A stretch of 64,000 bases of DNA, from positions 19,767,501 through 19,831,500 of the forward strand of contig NC_091667.1 of NCBI RefSeq assembly GCF_042453785.1. Direction: 5' to 3'. A program made the translations under genes and the position numbers. The notes under the pieces are model-generated. The model searched no databases and had not been told where the DNA came from. It saw nothing but the letters and a program-made list of their open reading frames with translations. The DNA is from Malus domestica. Its lineage: Eukaryota; Streptophyta; Magnoliopsida; Rosales; Rosaceae. Of the stretch, positions 22,896 through 33,499 are shown piece by piece. Numbering within the stretch: position 1 is the stretch's first letter; every line of letters starts with the position of its first letter.

Positions 22896-24557
22896 ATGGC
22901 AAACCCGACACCTCCAGTCCCCATTCTCCTCGCCCTTCTCCTTCTCCTCATTCTACCCTTCATCCTTTCCTCAAATGGCGAATTCGTCCGGTTCGCCGAG
23001 GCGGGAAAGCGGAGAGTCCACATCACCGACGACCTGGACGACGTAGTCGACGAGGAGGAGGACGACACCTGGAAAGAATGGGGCAAGAAATCGAAACCCT
23101 CTTCCGATTTCGATCCGCTTCCTGATCTGTCGAAGATGGACATGTCGCAGATCCAGGCGGAGATGATGAAGCGGCAGACCGGGCCGGCTTTCGGGTTCGT
23201 GAAGCTCCGGGTGGGCGAGAAACGGAGTCGGGTAATTCGAAATCGCTCTACATTTTTGCTGTCGGTTTTCTAGCTGAATGTGAGCTGTATGTGCATTTTG
23301 CTATTGGGTTTTGTCTCCGATCGAATGATTCGTACTTGGGAAATTAAATTTGGTAATTTTAGTTTAATAAGTAAGATGAGTGTTTGAGCATGGATGTGGA
23401 TCAAATGGGATTGAGAAGTTAAATGAAAGTTCTGATTTCGATTTGGACTGTGGGACTTTTGTGAATTGATTCTGAATTAGAACAGGGTGTATGTGATACG
23501 TAAAGTGATGTTCTAAACTACTCTAATCTACGGGACGGAGATTTGGATTTGGGACCCTGACCAATTGGCGTAACCCCCATTTGCACAAGCACACTATCTT
23601 TAACCAATTGGGACGAATGTGTGAAAAGTACTGATAATGCTGAACACGCCCGGCTGCTCAGGATTCAGTACTGAAATTTTCGGGTTCATTAGAAACCATG
23701 AATTGCACACTAGTTATATTCTATGTTTCTAGTTCTTGTTTCAGTCCCTTTTTCGTATCCATCTGTACTCTGCAATTGCGTTATAGTGTAAACTGAGTTG
23801 ATGTAATGGACTTCTAGGTGATAGAAATGACTTCTGTTTACATTTTCTTTTCAACTTCTGATGGTTTTCCATGTGATTGAATGATTTTTGATACGGCTTG
23901 AAATGAATGGCAAAGTTGATAAGTGCTTCTTTTCCCCCTCCCAGGATACGGTGGCTGAGCTTGCTATGAAATGGACTCAAGTTCTGAGGACCGGAGCCAT
24001 TGGGGCAAGGTTCATGGGTGTTGATCTAAACACGATCATGTTCACCATGGAAAGAGGCCAAGACACGACAGAGGTACAGTTTCCTCCCACCCTGGCTTTT
24101 TATCCTCCGGACTGAAAAGTATTAATTTCCCTTGCATCCGGCTGAAGAAAGTTTTCTTTAGATGTGTTTGGGTTCTTAAGAATATTTTTCACAACAAAGA
24201 GAAACGTTTGATGCCTCGAGGATAGCTTAGCTGTTCCGTTAGAGCCCAGTTCTAAATGCCAATTACGCTCATGAATTCTTTGTTTGAGCTATTGAGTTGA
24301 TTATTGCATGTCATGAGCTTCTGTGTTTGTTCATTCTTGATAATGTTACATCGTTCATTTTTTTCTCAATTCTCCAGTTGAAGGAGTTTGCATTGAACCA
24401 ACCAGAGGCCTATGAGATAAAGATTGGTGATCAAGTTTTTCGAAGACTAGGAGATCCTCCTTTAGAGGAACTCGTTGAGAAGCTCCAGAATGAGAAAAAG
24501 AGAAAGGAGAGTGATAGTCCACCAGAGAGCGATACACATTTGAAAGAGGAATTGTAG
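22896..24557 (+). CDS. MESD-like endoplasmic-reticulum chaperone
   Basis: Plant member of the MESD (mesoderm development LRP chaperone) family. In animals MESD folds the beta-propeller domains of LDL-receptor-type proteins in the ER; the plant client is unknown to me. Exons 22896-23231, 23945-24073 and 24378-24557 have GT-AG borders and give 214 aa. Residues 1-29 form a signal peptide with a Leu-rich core. An acidic stretch follows (DDLDDVVDEEEDD). The MESD core spans the exon 2-3 junction: VDLNTIMFTMERGQDTTE then LKEFALNQPEAYEIKIG. The C-terminus KEEL is a KDEL-type ER-retention signal. I chose the ATG at 22896 because it starts the signal peptide; an upstream in-frame ATG at 22767 would bury it. 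It is transcribed convergently with the HAD pseudogene. Confidence 0.92.
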
Positions 24558-24873
24558 TTCTACCGGTAAGTTTTCTCTTCTGACAAGAAAATATAATAAC
24601 CCCTGTTGTAACACCATAGCAACCACCAATCCTAATGATGTTGGAACCTGTAAGTGTAGACGAGCTTTATTTATTGGAATTCTGTTTTCATTTATGAATT
24701 TGTTGTTTGCAAAGAGATAAATTGCTCTCTTTGACAAGTTTAAATAGAGAAGATACTTAAAAATTTCCGACTTAACATTCTAAGTCTCCAACAACGAAGA
24801 TATTGCCATTTCCAGTTTAAATGAATTGATACATTCACAACCGAAAAGGGAAGAAGATTCTCATGAACAGAAG

Positions 24874-26732
24874 CTACTTCAACTTCTTACTGAAGTCAGA
24901 AAGCTCAACAATCTGAATCCTAGGAATTGTCTCTGCTTCCTCCCTCTCTTTCTGTGTATTGTACCCCCAATTCCCTGATCCAATTCCCAATTAGCAACTG
25001 AAGCTCAGACGAGTTTATGTGTCAATGTTTGATAAGGCTCAGGGGAGAAGAATATGAACGGAGAAATTTTACCTAGAAACAAATTCCAACCATCCAATTC
25101 AGGTTCTTTGATGACATTCTTTAGTATTGCCAACTGATCCTCTACAAAGCTGGTCAACGTCAAGCATTATTAATCTTGTTCACTTAAGCTCGGTTAGAAC
25201 ATGTTAGATTAAATTAAATATTAAGCAGAGAAGTATCTTACTGCAGTTTCAGCCCCTGATGCTCTGGTTTCTTTTGAAGTTGCTTCAGTACTTCTACCTT
25301 GGGACTGTAAGGGAACACGAATTCAATACTTCATATAAGAGTGCATATTTGTACTTAAAGTTTCACATTATGGAAAGCAAACAGCAGGCATTGGTTCCAA
25401 ACACAAAACACAGATTAAGATCGACTTAATATACACTAACCCACTTCCAAGACCGAATATCTTTTCAGGCGGTATTGTAACTCCTGCAAGTTCTCGCAGC
25501 AAAGCATTACCAAATCTGGCCTGTGCAAAAGAAGAATGGGGAAATGAGGAGGCAAGAGAATGACAGGGGCGAAACACAGAGCTGTACTCTCCAAGAAGTA
25601 AGTCTGTAAAATGATCGTTTCTTATGTTTTGACCAACATAAAATTTTCAGCAGTCTCAACATTTCAAAGTCTTAATTTGAATTGTATGCCTCCAGATTTT
25701 CTCTCTTCCGGGAGAAGGAAAACCCGAAATTTCTGATGCCATAGATGATGCGTATGTGAGGGCCACACCTGTTTTGTGGTGACCATGTACATGCTTCAGC
25801 TGGCAAATCTTAGAGCATCAGGAACACCTGGATATAATCTGCAGTCTAATTATTTCCTACTTAGTTATGCATTGAGCTCTCCCCGTCGCAACAAGTGTGC
25901 GATGGGACTTGAATATATAAAAAGGTCGTACCTAGTGCACAAGGCTCTCGCTTTACGCAGGGTCTGGGAGAGGTCAATGTCGGTTAGCCTGACCCCCATT
26001 TAAGGAGAGCCTTACCCCCATTCGGGTACCTATTTGCACCAATCCAAGTTGTCAAGTCTTCATCCATCCATTCATCCCTGACCTTCCCAAAAAGATGAAT
26101 AAGAGCATCCCTTTCTTCTCCCCATTCTGCCATAATCACCTGCTTCAGTTCCGACCACTTCTCCAGTATTCCCTCCATGGTGAGCCCTTCCGCAACCGAG
26201 GACTCCCTTATTGAAGGCATCCTCATTTCCAGTAGCAACCTCACCAGTAGCAGATTCTCATACCCAGTTTCCACCACAGGTCTCACCTGCCATATACCAT
26301 AATTGATTATGTTCCTCCTTCATTTAAACACGGCTTAATATTCTCTTGTTTGACAGTCTAGCATGTTATGTCTTAAATGCGGGTTAATGTTAGGGAACAT
26401 AATTGTTTTGCTGTCACCGAATCAAGCATGTACGTTTTATAATTAATAAACGTGGATTAATGTTCTCTTGTTCTATAGTCAAGCATGTTATGTTGCCAGA
26501 CAGTCAACGACGACTCCATGAACATAACTCTAACTAATCAATATGAACTCTGATGTCTCACAATGTAACATGTTACGTTATCAGACCGTCAATTTTGACC
26601 ATACATAAATGATTCTATGAAATTTGAAAATGGGAACATGGAGGACTTACTGTGTACATCTGCTCAAGAACCCAATCGTCCAAAAGTTGAATCCACACCG
26701 TTGAATAGAGTTGGCCCTCTGTCTTCAGCAGC
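24874..26732 (-). pseudogene. HAD-like hydrolase pseudogene (At2g45990-type)
   Basis: Seven exon remnants match the plant haloacid-dehalogenase-like protein I know from At2g45990: 26651-26732, about 26018-26286, 25769-25827, 25441-25520, 25242-25304, 25073-25149 and 24874-24974. They encode VRPVVETGYENLLLVRLLLE, LTTWIGANR, ARFGNALLRELAGV, IPPEKIFGLGSGPKVEVL, FVEDQLAILKNVI and NWGYNTQKER. The four 3' exons still splice in frame to a stop. Lesions: the first exon with the catalytic DxDG motif is absent; an extra T near 26685 shifts the frame in the first remnant; the family residues FY after GANR are disturbed; and an in-frame TGA interrupts exon 25769-25827 (25796-25798). An Au-type SINE abuts the second remnant. 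No functional enzyme can be made from this locus. Confidence 0.92.
25922..26020 (+). mobile_element. Au-type SINE fragment
   Basis: It contains the characteristic Au core, CGCTTTACGCAGGGTCTGGG, preceded by CCTAGTGCACAAGGCT and followed by TAGCCTGACCCCCATTT. A second, similar GCCTTACCCCCATT follows at once. It lies in or at the edge of an intron of the HAD pseudogene and may have destroyed a splice donor. Confidence 0.82.
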
Positions 26733-26910
26733 CTACACGTTTCACAACCACCATTCAAACAAATCAATCAAATTAATTAAGTAAACATTTTTAAGCATTT
26801 AAATAAATAAAATAAAAAATACACACACAATACCCCCATTTCTCTCTCCCTCTCCTCTCAGTCTCTGGTCTGTGTGGTTTTTTTTTTGTTCTTTTTTTGA
26901 CATAGGATTA

Positions 26911-27110
26911 AGGGCTGAATTGGTATTGCTGTGATTTGAAAAAAAACTGATTCTGCTATGCTGTGAGAATAAGTAGATGTGAAATAAAGCTGCAGAGTAT
27001 TTAGTAAACTTTTTTTGTAAAAGTGTTTTTGGAAAAAAAAAATAATATTATAGTGTTTGGTAAACTTTTATGTAAAACAACTGTGATCATGTGAAATGAC
27101 CAAAAAGGGT
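26911..27110. mobile_element. MITE-like fragment
   Basis: GGGCTGAATTGGTATTGCTG and the following AAAGCTGCAGAGTATTTAGTAA resemble the end of a common plant MITE family with a GGGCTGTTTGGTA-type terminus. The opposite end was not found. Confidence 0.35.
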
Positions 27111-27593
27111 ATAATACTAGATGTGCCATCAATTTAATTTTCTTAACAAATAAAGGTGAATTACTAAATATACTTTATTTTTAAAAGAAAAATATTTATA
27201 AACTTTATCTTAAACATATAATCCAATGTTTAACACTAAATCATAACCAACATTTATAATATCTATTTACTATACAACTATTACTCTTTATCTTTTATTT
27301 TATTATGGAATCATAATTTTTTATTCTATTTTCTTCTCCAAGGTTCGGTTCTCCTCTTTTGCAAAACCTGTATTTTCTTCTCTCTTCCGCAGCCCACTCC
27401 CTCTCTCATACCACCACCGCAGCAACACCAATTTCAATCCCTCGAACACAATCCCTGGTCTCTCGACGGAGATTTGGGAGAAGCTCGGTGGTCGACTCGG
27501 TGACTGACTCAGTTATCCATGGATGTGTATCGTTGACTTGAATCGAAGAGAGAGAGGATCCGAGTCGTCGACTTTGTGTATTGACTGAGTCTG

Positions 27594-27710
27594 ATGGGTG
27601 ATGCGGGGTCCAAACTCGAGAAGGCTCTCGGCAACCAATTTCAGGAAGGCGAGCGATACTTCGGACTAGAGAATTTCGGCAATACTTGCTATTGTAACAT
27701 CGTTTTGCAG
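27594..27710 (+). pseudogene. Isolated first exon of a UBP3/UBP4-type ubiquitin-specific protease
   Basis: A 39-codon exon starts [13 protein letters not shown], runs through [15 protein letters not shown] and ends at a consensus GT donor (CAG|gttttg). This is the N-terminus of plant UBP3/UBP4 deubiquitinases, including the catalytic-cysteine motif GNTCYCN. The family has Ser where this copy has Ile before VLQ. I searched the following 1.8 kb by eye for the next family exon (ALYFCVPFREQ-like) and did not find it. It is therefore a gene fragment, preceded by a plausible 5' leader (27340-27593). Confidence 0.8.
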
Positions 27711-28040
27711 GTTTTGATTCTGCATCCTCCAAATTCAATTGTTTTATTAGTGAAATTTTGAAATTAGGGTTTTGATTTTATCGAAATTGTGTAAATTTTG
27801 TGGTAGAACAAGAATTACGTGCATCATATGCAAATTTTGAGCTGTGGATGTTTTGAAATTGAGTAACAGCGAAGAGACAGGTGAGGGTAGGTTTGGGAAT
27901 TTGGAAGTTTCATTTAATGAACACTATTCATCCGTGTTTTGGCAAAAAGAAGCCGATCTTTCAAAGCACATTTTTGCTGCTTCACGTTTTTAGTTTTTTT
28001 TTTTTTTTTCACCCAAAATTGTGAAGATAAGTTGTTTTTA

Positions 28041-28404
28041 ACATTATGTTTGGATGTGGGAAATAATCTTGGAATTTGAATAAAAATCAAAGTTTGTAAA
28101 TTCACATGCATCAATTCACTTGTTTGGACTCATAAACATATGAATTTAGAATTTTCGCGTGGAAAAAAACTTGGAATTTGGGATGTCCAATTCCCAAGTT
28201 TAAATTCCATGTAAATTGGTGTCATTTCCCAATTTCTATGATTAAGAGCTTAAAAATAACAAATTCCGTATTCAATTCCATGGTTATTTTAGGTTAACCA
28301 AACAAGAAAATTCATAAATTCTAGAAAATAAAATCCCGTCAATTTAATTTCCGTCATTTTAAAATTCTTTAGTAATCTTAAATTTCTTCATCCAAACATA
28401 ACGT
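28041..28404. mobile_element. 364-bp MITE
   Basis: The termini share TTATGTTTGGATG as a perfect 13-bp inverted repeat (28044-28056 and 28389-28401), extendable to 15 of 16. The interior is AT-rich with no coding. A target duplication is not evident. Confidence 0.75.
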
Positions 28405-28802
28405 AAGTGTTTACCAAACATATTTTTGAGCTCAGCTTTTTATGATACCCACTTTTTATAAAAGCACATCAGTACCAAACTAGTACTAAAGGTAGCTGGG
28501 GATTGTTCTTCTCCATATTTTCTAGATGGGCCGTTTGCACTGGAATGTATCACACTATGAAACGACTAAGAAAGGTGGAGGTCAGGAGGTGTCACCACCG
28601 AGGAGCATATGCTGACCTCGCAATGATTGAGTTTGGTGGGGTATTGAGAATAGACTCATCATACAACCCACTTAAGATTATATGAAAAAGGAAAAAGGAA
28701 AAAGAAAAATATAAACGAATTAGGGAAGCGATCATGCATTTGCGCCTTTGCCCCACGAAGTTGAGACTAACGTAAAATCTTTTCTCATATTCTAAAACGA
28801 AT

Positions 28803-28968
28803 TAGTATTGCGTCTAGTGGTATTTATTTTTATTTATAAATGAAATGTCTTAGATTCGATACTTTTTAAAAACGAACATGAGCCACATTATTATTAGCTT
28901 ATTATGATGTTTAGACCACTCCCTACTCCCTTCAAGTATATAACATCGTTTGTTAATAAAAAAAATCT
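28803..28968 (+). mobile_element. tRNA-derived SINE, copy 4
   Basis: A-box-like GTCTAGTGGTATT and B-box-like TTAGATTCGATAC precede the shared body (CCACATTATTATTAGC) and the 3' end ATCGTTTGTTAATAAAAAAA. Confidence 0.7.
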
Positions 28969-28999
28969 CAAATTCAGATGACTCCCATTTTTCAGTTTA

Positions 29000-29420
29000 G
29001 TTTTAATTTTTTTCCTTTAAATGCAGGGATAAACATGTACTTTGATGAAAAAAAATTACTTTTGAACTAAATATGCTAACAGACTACGCCATGAAGGTTT
29101 AAATTCTTAATTTTTACCATAGAAGCTATATTCGGATTACCTTATTAGCTAGGAGACAGTTTATCCGATTATGGTTTTTTTTTTTTTTTTTTTGAGAATT
29201 TGTCAAATAATGTTATTATTTTTTAAAATATCAATGACTTTTGTAAATCTTTGATTTCTTGTCCTATATTAGCTTTCATTTCAAGATTTTTTTTTTCTTT
29301 ATCAAGATTTCAAGATTTAATTTGATAGGCTAATATCCAACATTAAAGTGGATACTAAAATTAAAGGCGAAAAAATCTTTCTGAAAAAATAGATATGGTG
29401 AGTAAATTTCAGATGTAAAT
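29000..29420. other. AT-rich spacer upstream of ATI1
   Basis: Homopolymer runs and AT-rich DNA. No gene or element ends seen. Confidence 0.4.
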
Positions 29421-29427
29421 ATCATGA

Positions 29428-29728
29428 CACGTGAAATGGATAAAATTAAGGAAAGAAACTGACAATGACGTCACTCCATAACAACCAAAACACTGGCGTG
29501 ACGCAGTAAGTTCTTCGCTCTGCACACACGCAAACGCAAAACCCCCCGCCCACCTTCTATCACCGGTCATCTTCAAGTCTCTCCCGCAAACGCACCTCTC
29601 AGCCAAAGCTTAATCCCACCTCCTACAGCTGGTCACCCGACGTGTCCAGTTCCATCTTTACCGCTACCGCCGGTTTCCTTCTTCATCTCCCTCCCTTTTA
29701 TTCCTCGAGAAATCTCTGCATATAAAAT
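29428..29728 (+). promoter_or_regulatory. Putative ATI1 promoter with bZIP-type motifs and TATA box
   Basis: A G-box CACGTG lies at 29428-29433, a palindromic TGACGTCA at 29466-29473, and an ABRE-like GACGTGTCC near 29639. A TATAAAAT box is at 29721-29728. A non-coding first exon probably follows from about 29755 to 29830 and ends at a GT donor (CCT|gtgagt). An intron runs to the acceptor before 30567. Motif presence is observed; regulation by ABA or stress bZIPs is inferred. Confidence 0.6.
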
Positions 29729-30586
29729 CCCCACCCCACTGTTTTCAATCTTCAACCTTCGACCATATCAGAACGTCGTCTTTCCGATCCCCGATCGGAC
29801 CTTCTAGATCGAATCACTTTACGCTTTCCTGTGAGTCTTGGAATCGATATTAATCCGATATTTTTGTTTCGGGAATTATTTTGTCCGTTGATTGTTGTTT
29901 TTTTGCTCGTTTCTTGATCTCTACGTGTTTGATTAGTGTTCTACTTGCTAGTTTTGATTGAACTCAATCATGTTTTGCTTTAATTTGATTGTTTGGTTGC
30001 TAATTATATTCAATTATGCACGCTCAAATTGTTCAGTTTCTTGTTTTATTGAGTGAAGATTTTGATTAAGCTCTTGAGGAATTGTGATTAAGTGTTAGTT
30101 GTTGGTGTTAATTGTTAGGAATTGTTATATTTATTAGGAATTGGGGAAAAAAAAGTATAGGTCACTTTAGTATTGTTGTATTTGCAAATATGTATTTGTA
30201 TTTGTCATTTGATATCCTCGATTCGGGTTTTCGAATGCACATCAGAGCTTTGTTTCGTGAAGTATTATGTTCGTTTGGATTGTATCGGTAGAAATGAAAA
30301 AAATAATGTTTAGAGGTCAAAAGAGATTCTGTACGAACTACGAAGTTTTTATTTTTATTCAGTTGTTGGCTTAATTCATTTTAGTTAATCGTGGTGATTC
30401 AAACAAAAGGTGTGTTTTGTTGCAAAAGTGTGTTGTGACCTGGACATTTTCGTGTCGTAGAAATAAGAATTGGATTTAATTTGTATCTCGTTTTACTGAG
30501 TTCTGATTGTTTTTTGTTTTTTGTTGGTTAATTTGTGTGTAATTTTGCCCTGGACATGGGAAATAGGAAGCTTCAAGTCCTTTAAG

Positions 30587-32108
30587 ATGGCAGATAATGA
30601 CGAGGGAGAGGAAAGTATTGTTCGTGGTAAGATGGCAGATAATGAGGAGGGGGAGGAAAGTACTGCTCGTGGGAATGAATGGGAAGTTGTACAACTTACA
30701 GCGTCAACGTATGCTGCTGCTCCTTGTCCAGGAGGAATTGAGTTGAGCAATGAGGAGAAGAGTGGTATCTATGGTGAGCATGCGGAAACTTCTCGTGCTC
30801 TTTTCATGTCTGGTCACTTTGCTTTTCCAACCAGTCAGCATGAGAATTTGCCTTTGAAGTCTGATAGAAGCGAACATGTGGACAAGGATGTCTTAGCTGA
30901 GATAGGTGTTGAAGAAGAAGGTAGGTCCAGTGGAAAGGAGGAAGAAACTTTGACTTTGAAAGGGTTGAATGCTCCAGATGAGTTTGCGGGGAAACAGTCT
31001 GTGACTGATAAGGATAACATGCAGTTGATCGGTGATACAGAGTTTGAAGAAGGGTTAACTTCGGCTGACAAAGACCAGACTATAATGGATGCTGCTATAT
31101 ATCATTTTGACGGTGAAACAGATCTGAGCAGCTTAGCTGATTATGGTGAGAGCCCCGCTGTTCCTGGACTTAATGAACCTTCAGAGCAAGGTTTAGGTTT
31201 CTCCGAGGATACCCCGCAATCCCCAAGGTCTCTTAAAGATGATGAATTTGGTGTTTCTCGCCTGCCCTGTGGAGCTTGGTGGAAAAGAAGAGCTGCTTCC
31301 TTGTATTCTCATGCAAAAGAAGCTAATGCAGTTTGGTCTATTTTCGTAGCAGCGGCTGTGATGGGGCTTGTGTTACTTGGGCAGCGGTGGCAAAATGAAA
31401 GGTGGCTGGCTCTACAACAGAAGTGGCTGTTGAGCGTCAATGATCAGGTCTGCTGATTTCCATTGTTTTCTCTTATGAGTATGTTTCGTTTAATTATTAG
31501 CTTTGTCTTATGAGTATGTTTCCCTGGTGAAGGAATTGATATCTCATGTTTGTTAGTTTTTCTTTTTGGTTTGATCTTACACTATGCCATAAATTTCATA
31601 ACGTAAGAGCATGAAGCAATTTATTCAGTTAGTTCCTTAGTTCTTGATGTAATACGCATGGGGTTGCAATTTATCTCTTGGTGATTTTGAGTAGAGAATT
31701 GGGTTATGGCTTTAATTATATTTTGAAATTTGATACCAATTCTTTATCTAAGGATTAATTACACCGGAAACACCACAGTATTTGATGCATCATCTGATCC
31801 TATCATGAACTCGTGGCCTGCACATCATACTAGGGATTATAAGTAACTTTGTTGTTGTTAATCTATAGAATGCACTGACACGCAATACGAATGAGCATTC
31901 TTAAGATATGAACATGAGATAACTTGCTTATGCGATTGAGTTTACTTCCATTAAGAGGAAAGTCCAGTTCAATGACACTGACATTATGTTATCATGTTGA
32001 CAGAAAACAGGAAGGATGATTGGTCCCATATCTCGTCTTAAAGACGTTATAGTGAGCAGCCACCGCCGAGGATCCTTTATCAGGAGCAGCTCCTCAAGTG
32101 AGGTGTAA
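30587..32108 (+). CDS. ATI1: ATG8-interacting protein (ATI1/ATI2 family)
   Basis: A plant-specific autophagy receptor. ATI proteins bind ATG8 and mark ER- and plastid-derived bodies for delivery to the vacuole, especially under carbon starvation. Exons 30587-31447 and 32004-32108 (GT-AG) give 321 aa. Visible features: an ATG8-interacting motif W32-E-V-V35 in an acidic context, a long disordered acidic middle, one transmembrane segment at about 248-266 (VWSIFVAAAVMGLVLLG), and a basic, Ser-rich tail ending RGSFIRSSSSSEV. Residues 1-15 and 16-30 are a recent tandem duplication (MADNDEGEES.. / MADNEEGEES..), so there are two in-frame ATGs in nearly identical contexts (AAGATGGC). I use the first. 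A 5'-UTR intron is likely. Upstream lies the HAD pseudogene, matching the Arabidopsis order. Confidence 0.93.
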
Positions 32109-32529
32109 GATGATGACGAAAAATACCACAGGGAGAGGAAGAGAGAAGTGATGGACGGGGGAGATGCATATGAGGGTTACATGTTAGTTTGTTTCCAACT
32201 GTGGTTGATATATATTCCGTTTCTGGATAGTGTTACTTGTGTAGGTGCTAAAAGATAGATATGGCCGTCGTATGATCTTTTTCGATCAACATGAATATGC
32301 CGATGTACATGTTACTTGTTACTATTTCTATGATGGATGTTTGTGTTTGTGTTTTCGCTGGAGACGGGACCAATTCGTGTGATTGTTGTGAAGTGGTGCA
32401 TTCAGAATTAAAGTTTTGTCATGGTAAAGCTTTTATTTGCGCTCATTATTATGCCTATATCAACATTCAGCCAAAATTTTAAGAACGCCCCATCTGATCC
32501 TACCCCTTTTGATGATTTGACAGACTGAT

Positions 32530-32680
32530 TTTTATTTATTTATGTTAATAAACAATATTATTTACGCTAAGATGGGACGGTAATAAGCTTAGTCTCATAA
32601 TAGGCTAGCAATAATGTGGTGCACGCCTTTAGTTAGAATCGAACCTAAGACCTCAATTTAGTACCAAGTGGCTACTGATT
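32530..32680 (-). mobile_element. tRNA-derived SINE, copy 5
   Basis: The reverse complement carries the B-box-like GGTTCGATTC, the shared GCTATTA..CACATTATTGCTAG body and a 3' end close to AATATTGTTTATT. The 5' A-box part is eroded. Confidence 0.62.
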
Positions 32681-32699
32681 TCGATTCTTAAAAATTCCA

Positions 32700-33300
32700 A
32701 AATTAATATGATTGGATCATTTGCACGGATTTGGCTACTATAATTATAATACACTTAATTAATTAACACGTCATTTTAACTAATTCTAGTTCACTGTCGC
32801 ATTAAATGTTTTTTTAGTACATTGATACATTATGGGGAGAGGGGGAGTTTGGCTAAGCCACACAATGGATAACCTAATTTGGTATCGAATTCGTCATCCA
32901 TGAGATTTGAACCTAAGACATTTCACTTCCAAGTGAAGATGATTACCATCAGACTGTAGTACTAAATGATCTTTCACATTAAACGTTACTTTTTCAATTT
33001 TGAAAAAGATTAACCAAAGTTAAGTGAAAGAACACGTGTCAATTAGGTAAGTGTACATCAAGCATATACCAAGATTGATGGTGGTGACTAAAAATGCTCC
33101 CAGAGAAAGTGGAGTGGGGATTTTTTTGTGTGTGTGGGCCGTATGACCATCTGGTCTGTTGTCTGGACCGATGAATTCCTCCTCTTCCGAGCACCTTTAA
33201 ACATCATGGGCCCATTAGAACCTCTAGCTCATTGCACTCACGGTGGGCCTCCCAACACCCAAACACTAAATAATTGGTAGGAATTAAATTTCCCGGGTTT
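32700..33300. other. Spacer with a further SINE remnant
   Basis: AT-rich sequence between ATI1 and the ORC5 pseudogene. Apart from the SINE at 32833-32975 I see no element or gene. Confidence 0.4.
32833..32975 (-). mobile_element. tRNA-derived SINE, copy 6 (fragment)
   Basis: A minus-strand A-box-like AGTCTGATGGTA and B-box-like GTTCAAATCTC, with the body CCATTGTGTGGCTTAGCC, match the family. The 3' tail is missing. Confidence 0.55.
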
Positions 33301-33499
33301 TTATACTATCTTTTATCTCAACAAACCTTATTAGGGTTTCGATTCAAATCAGATATCACTCTCGCGAAACACTACTGCCATTCCTCTGCTTTTCTCTCAT
33401 CGTTTCGACAGACTTTCCGGTAGGTTTTCTGATCAGGTAATCCTCAAGCCCTGATCTACTTTTTAATTTCTAACTCGCAGCGTTTTATGAATAGCTTTA

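Noticed and set aside
22724-23143. 139-codon minus-strand frame opposite MESD exon 1
   Set aside because: It is antisense to a well-supported coding exon and has no family resemblance.
27406-27738. 110-codon minus-strand frame over the UBP exon
   Set aside because: It lies antisense to the recognisable UBP exon and leader and has no domain.
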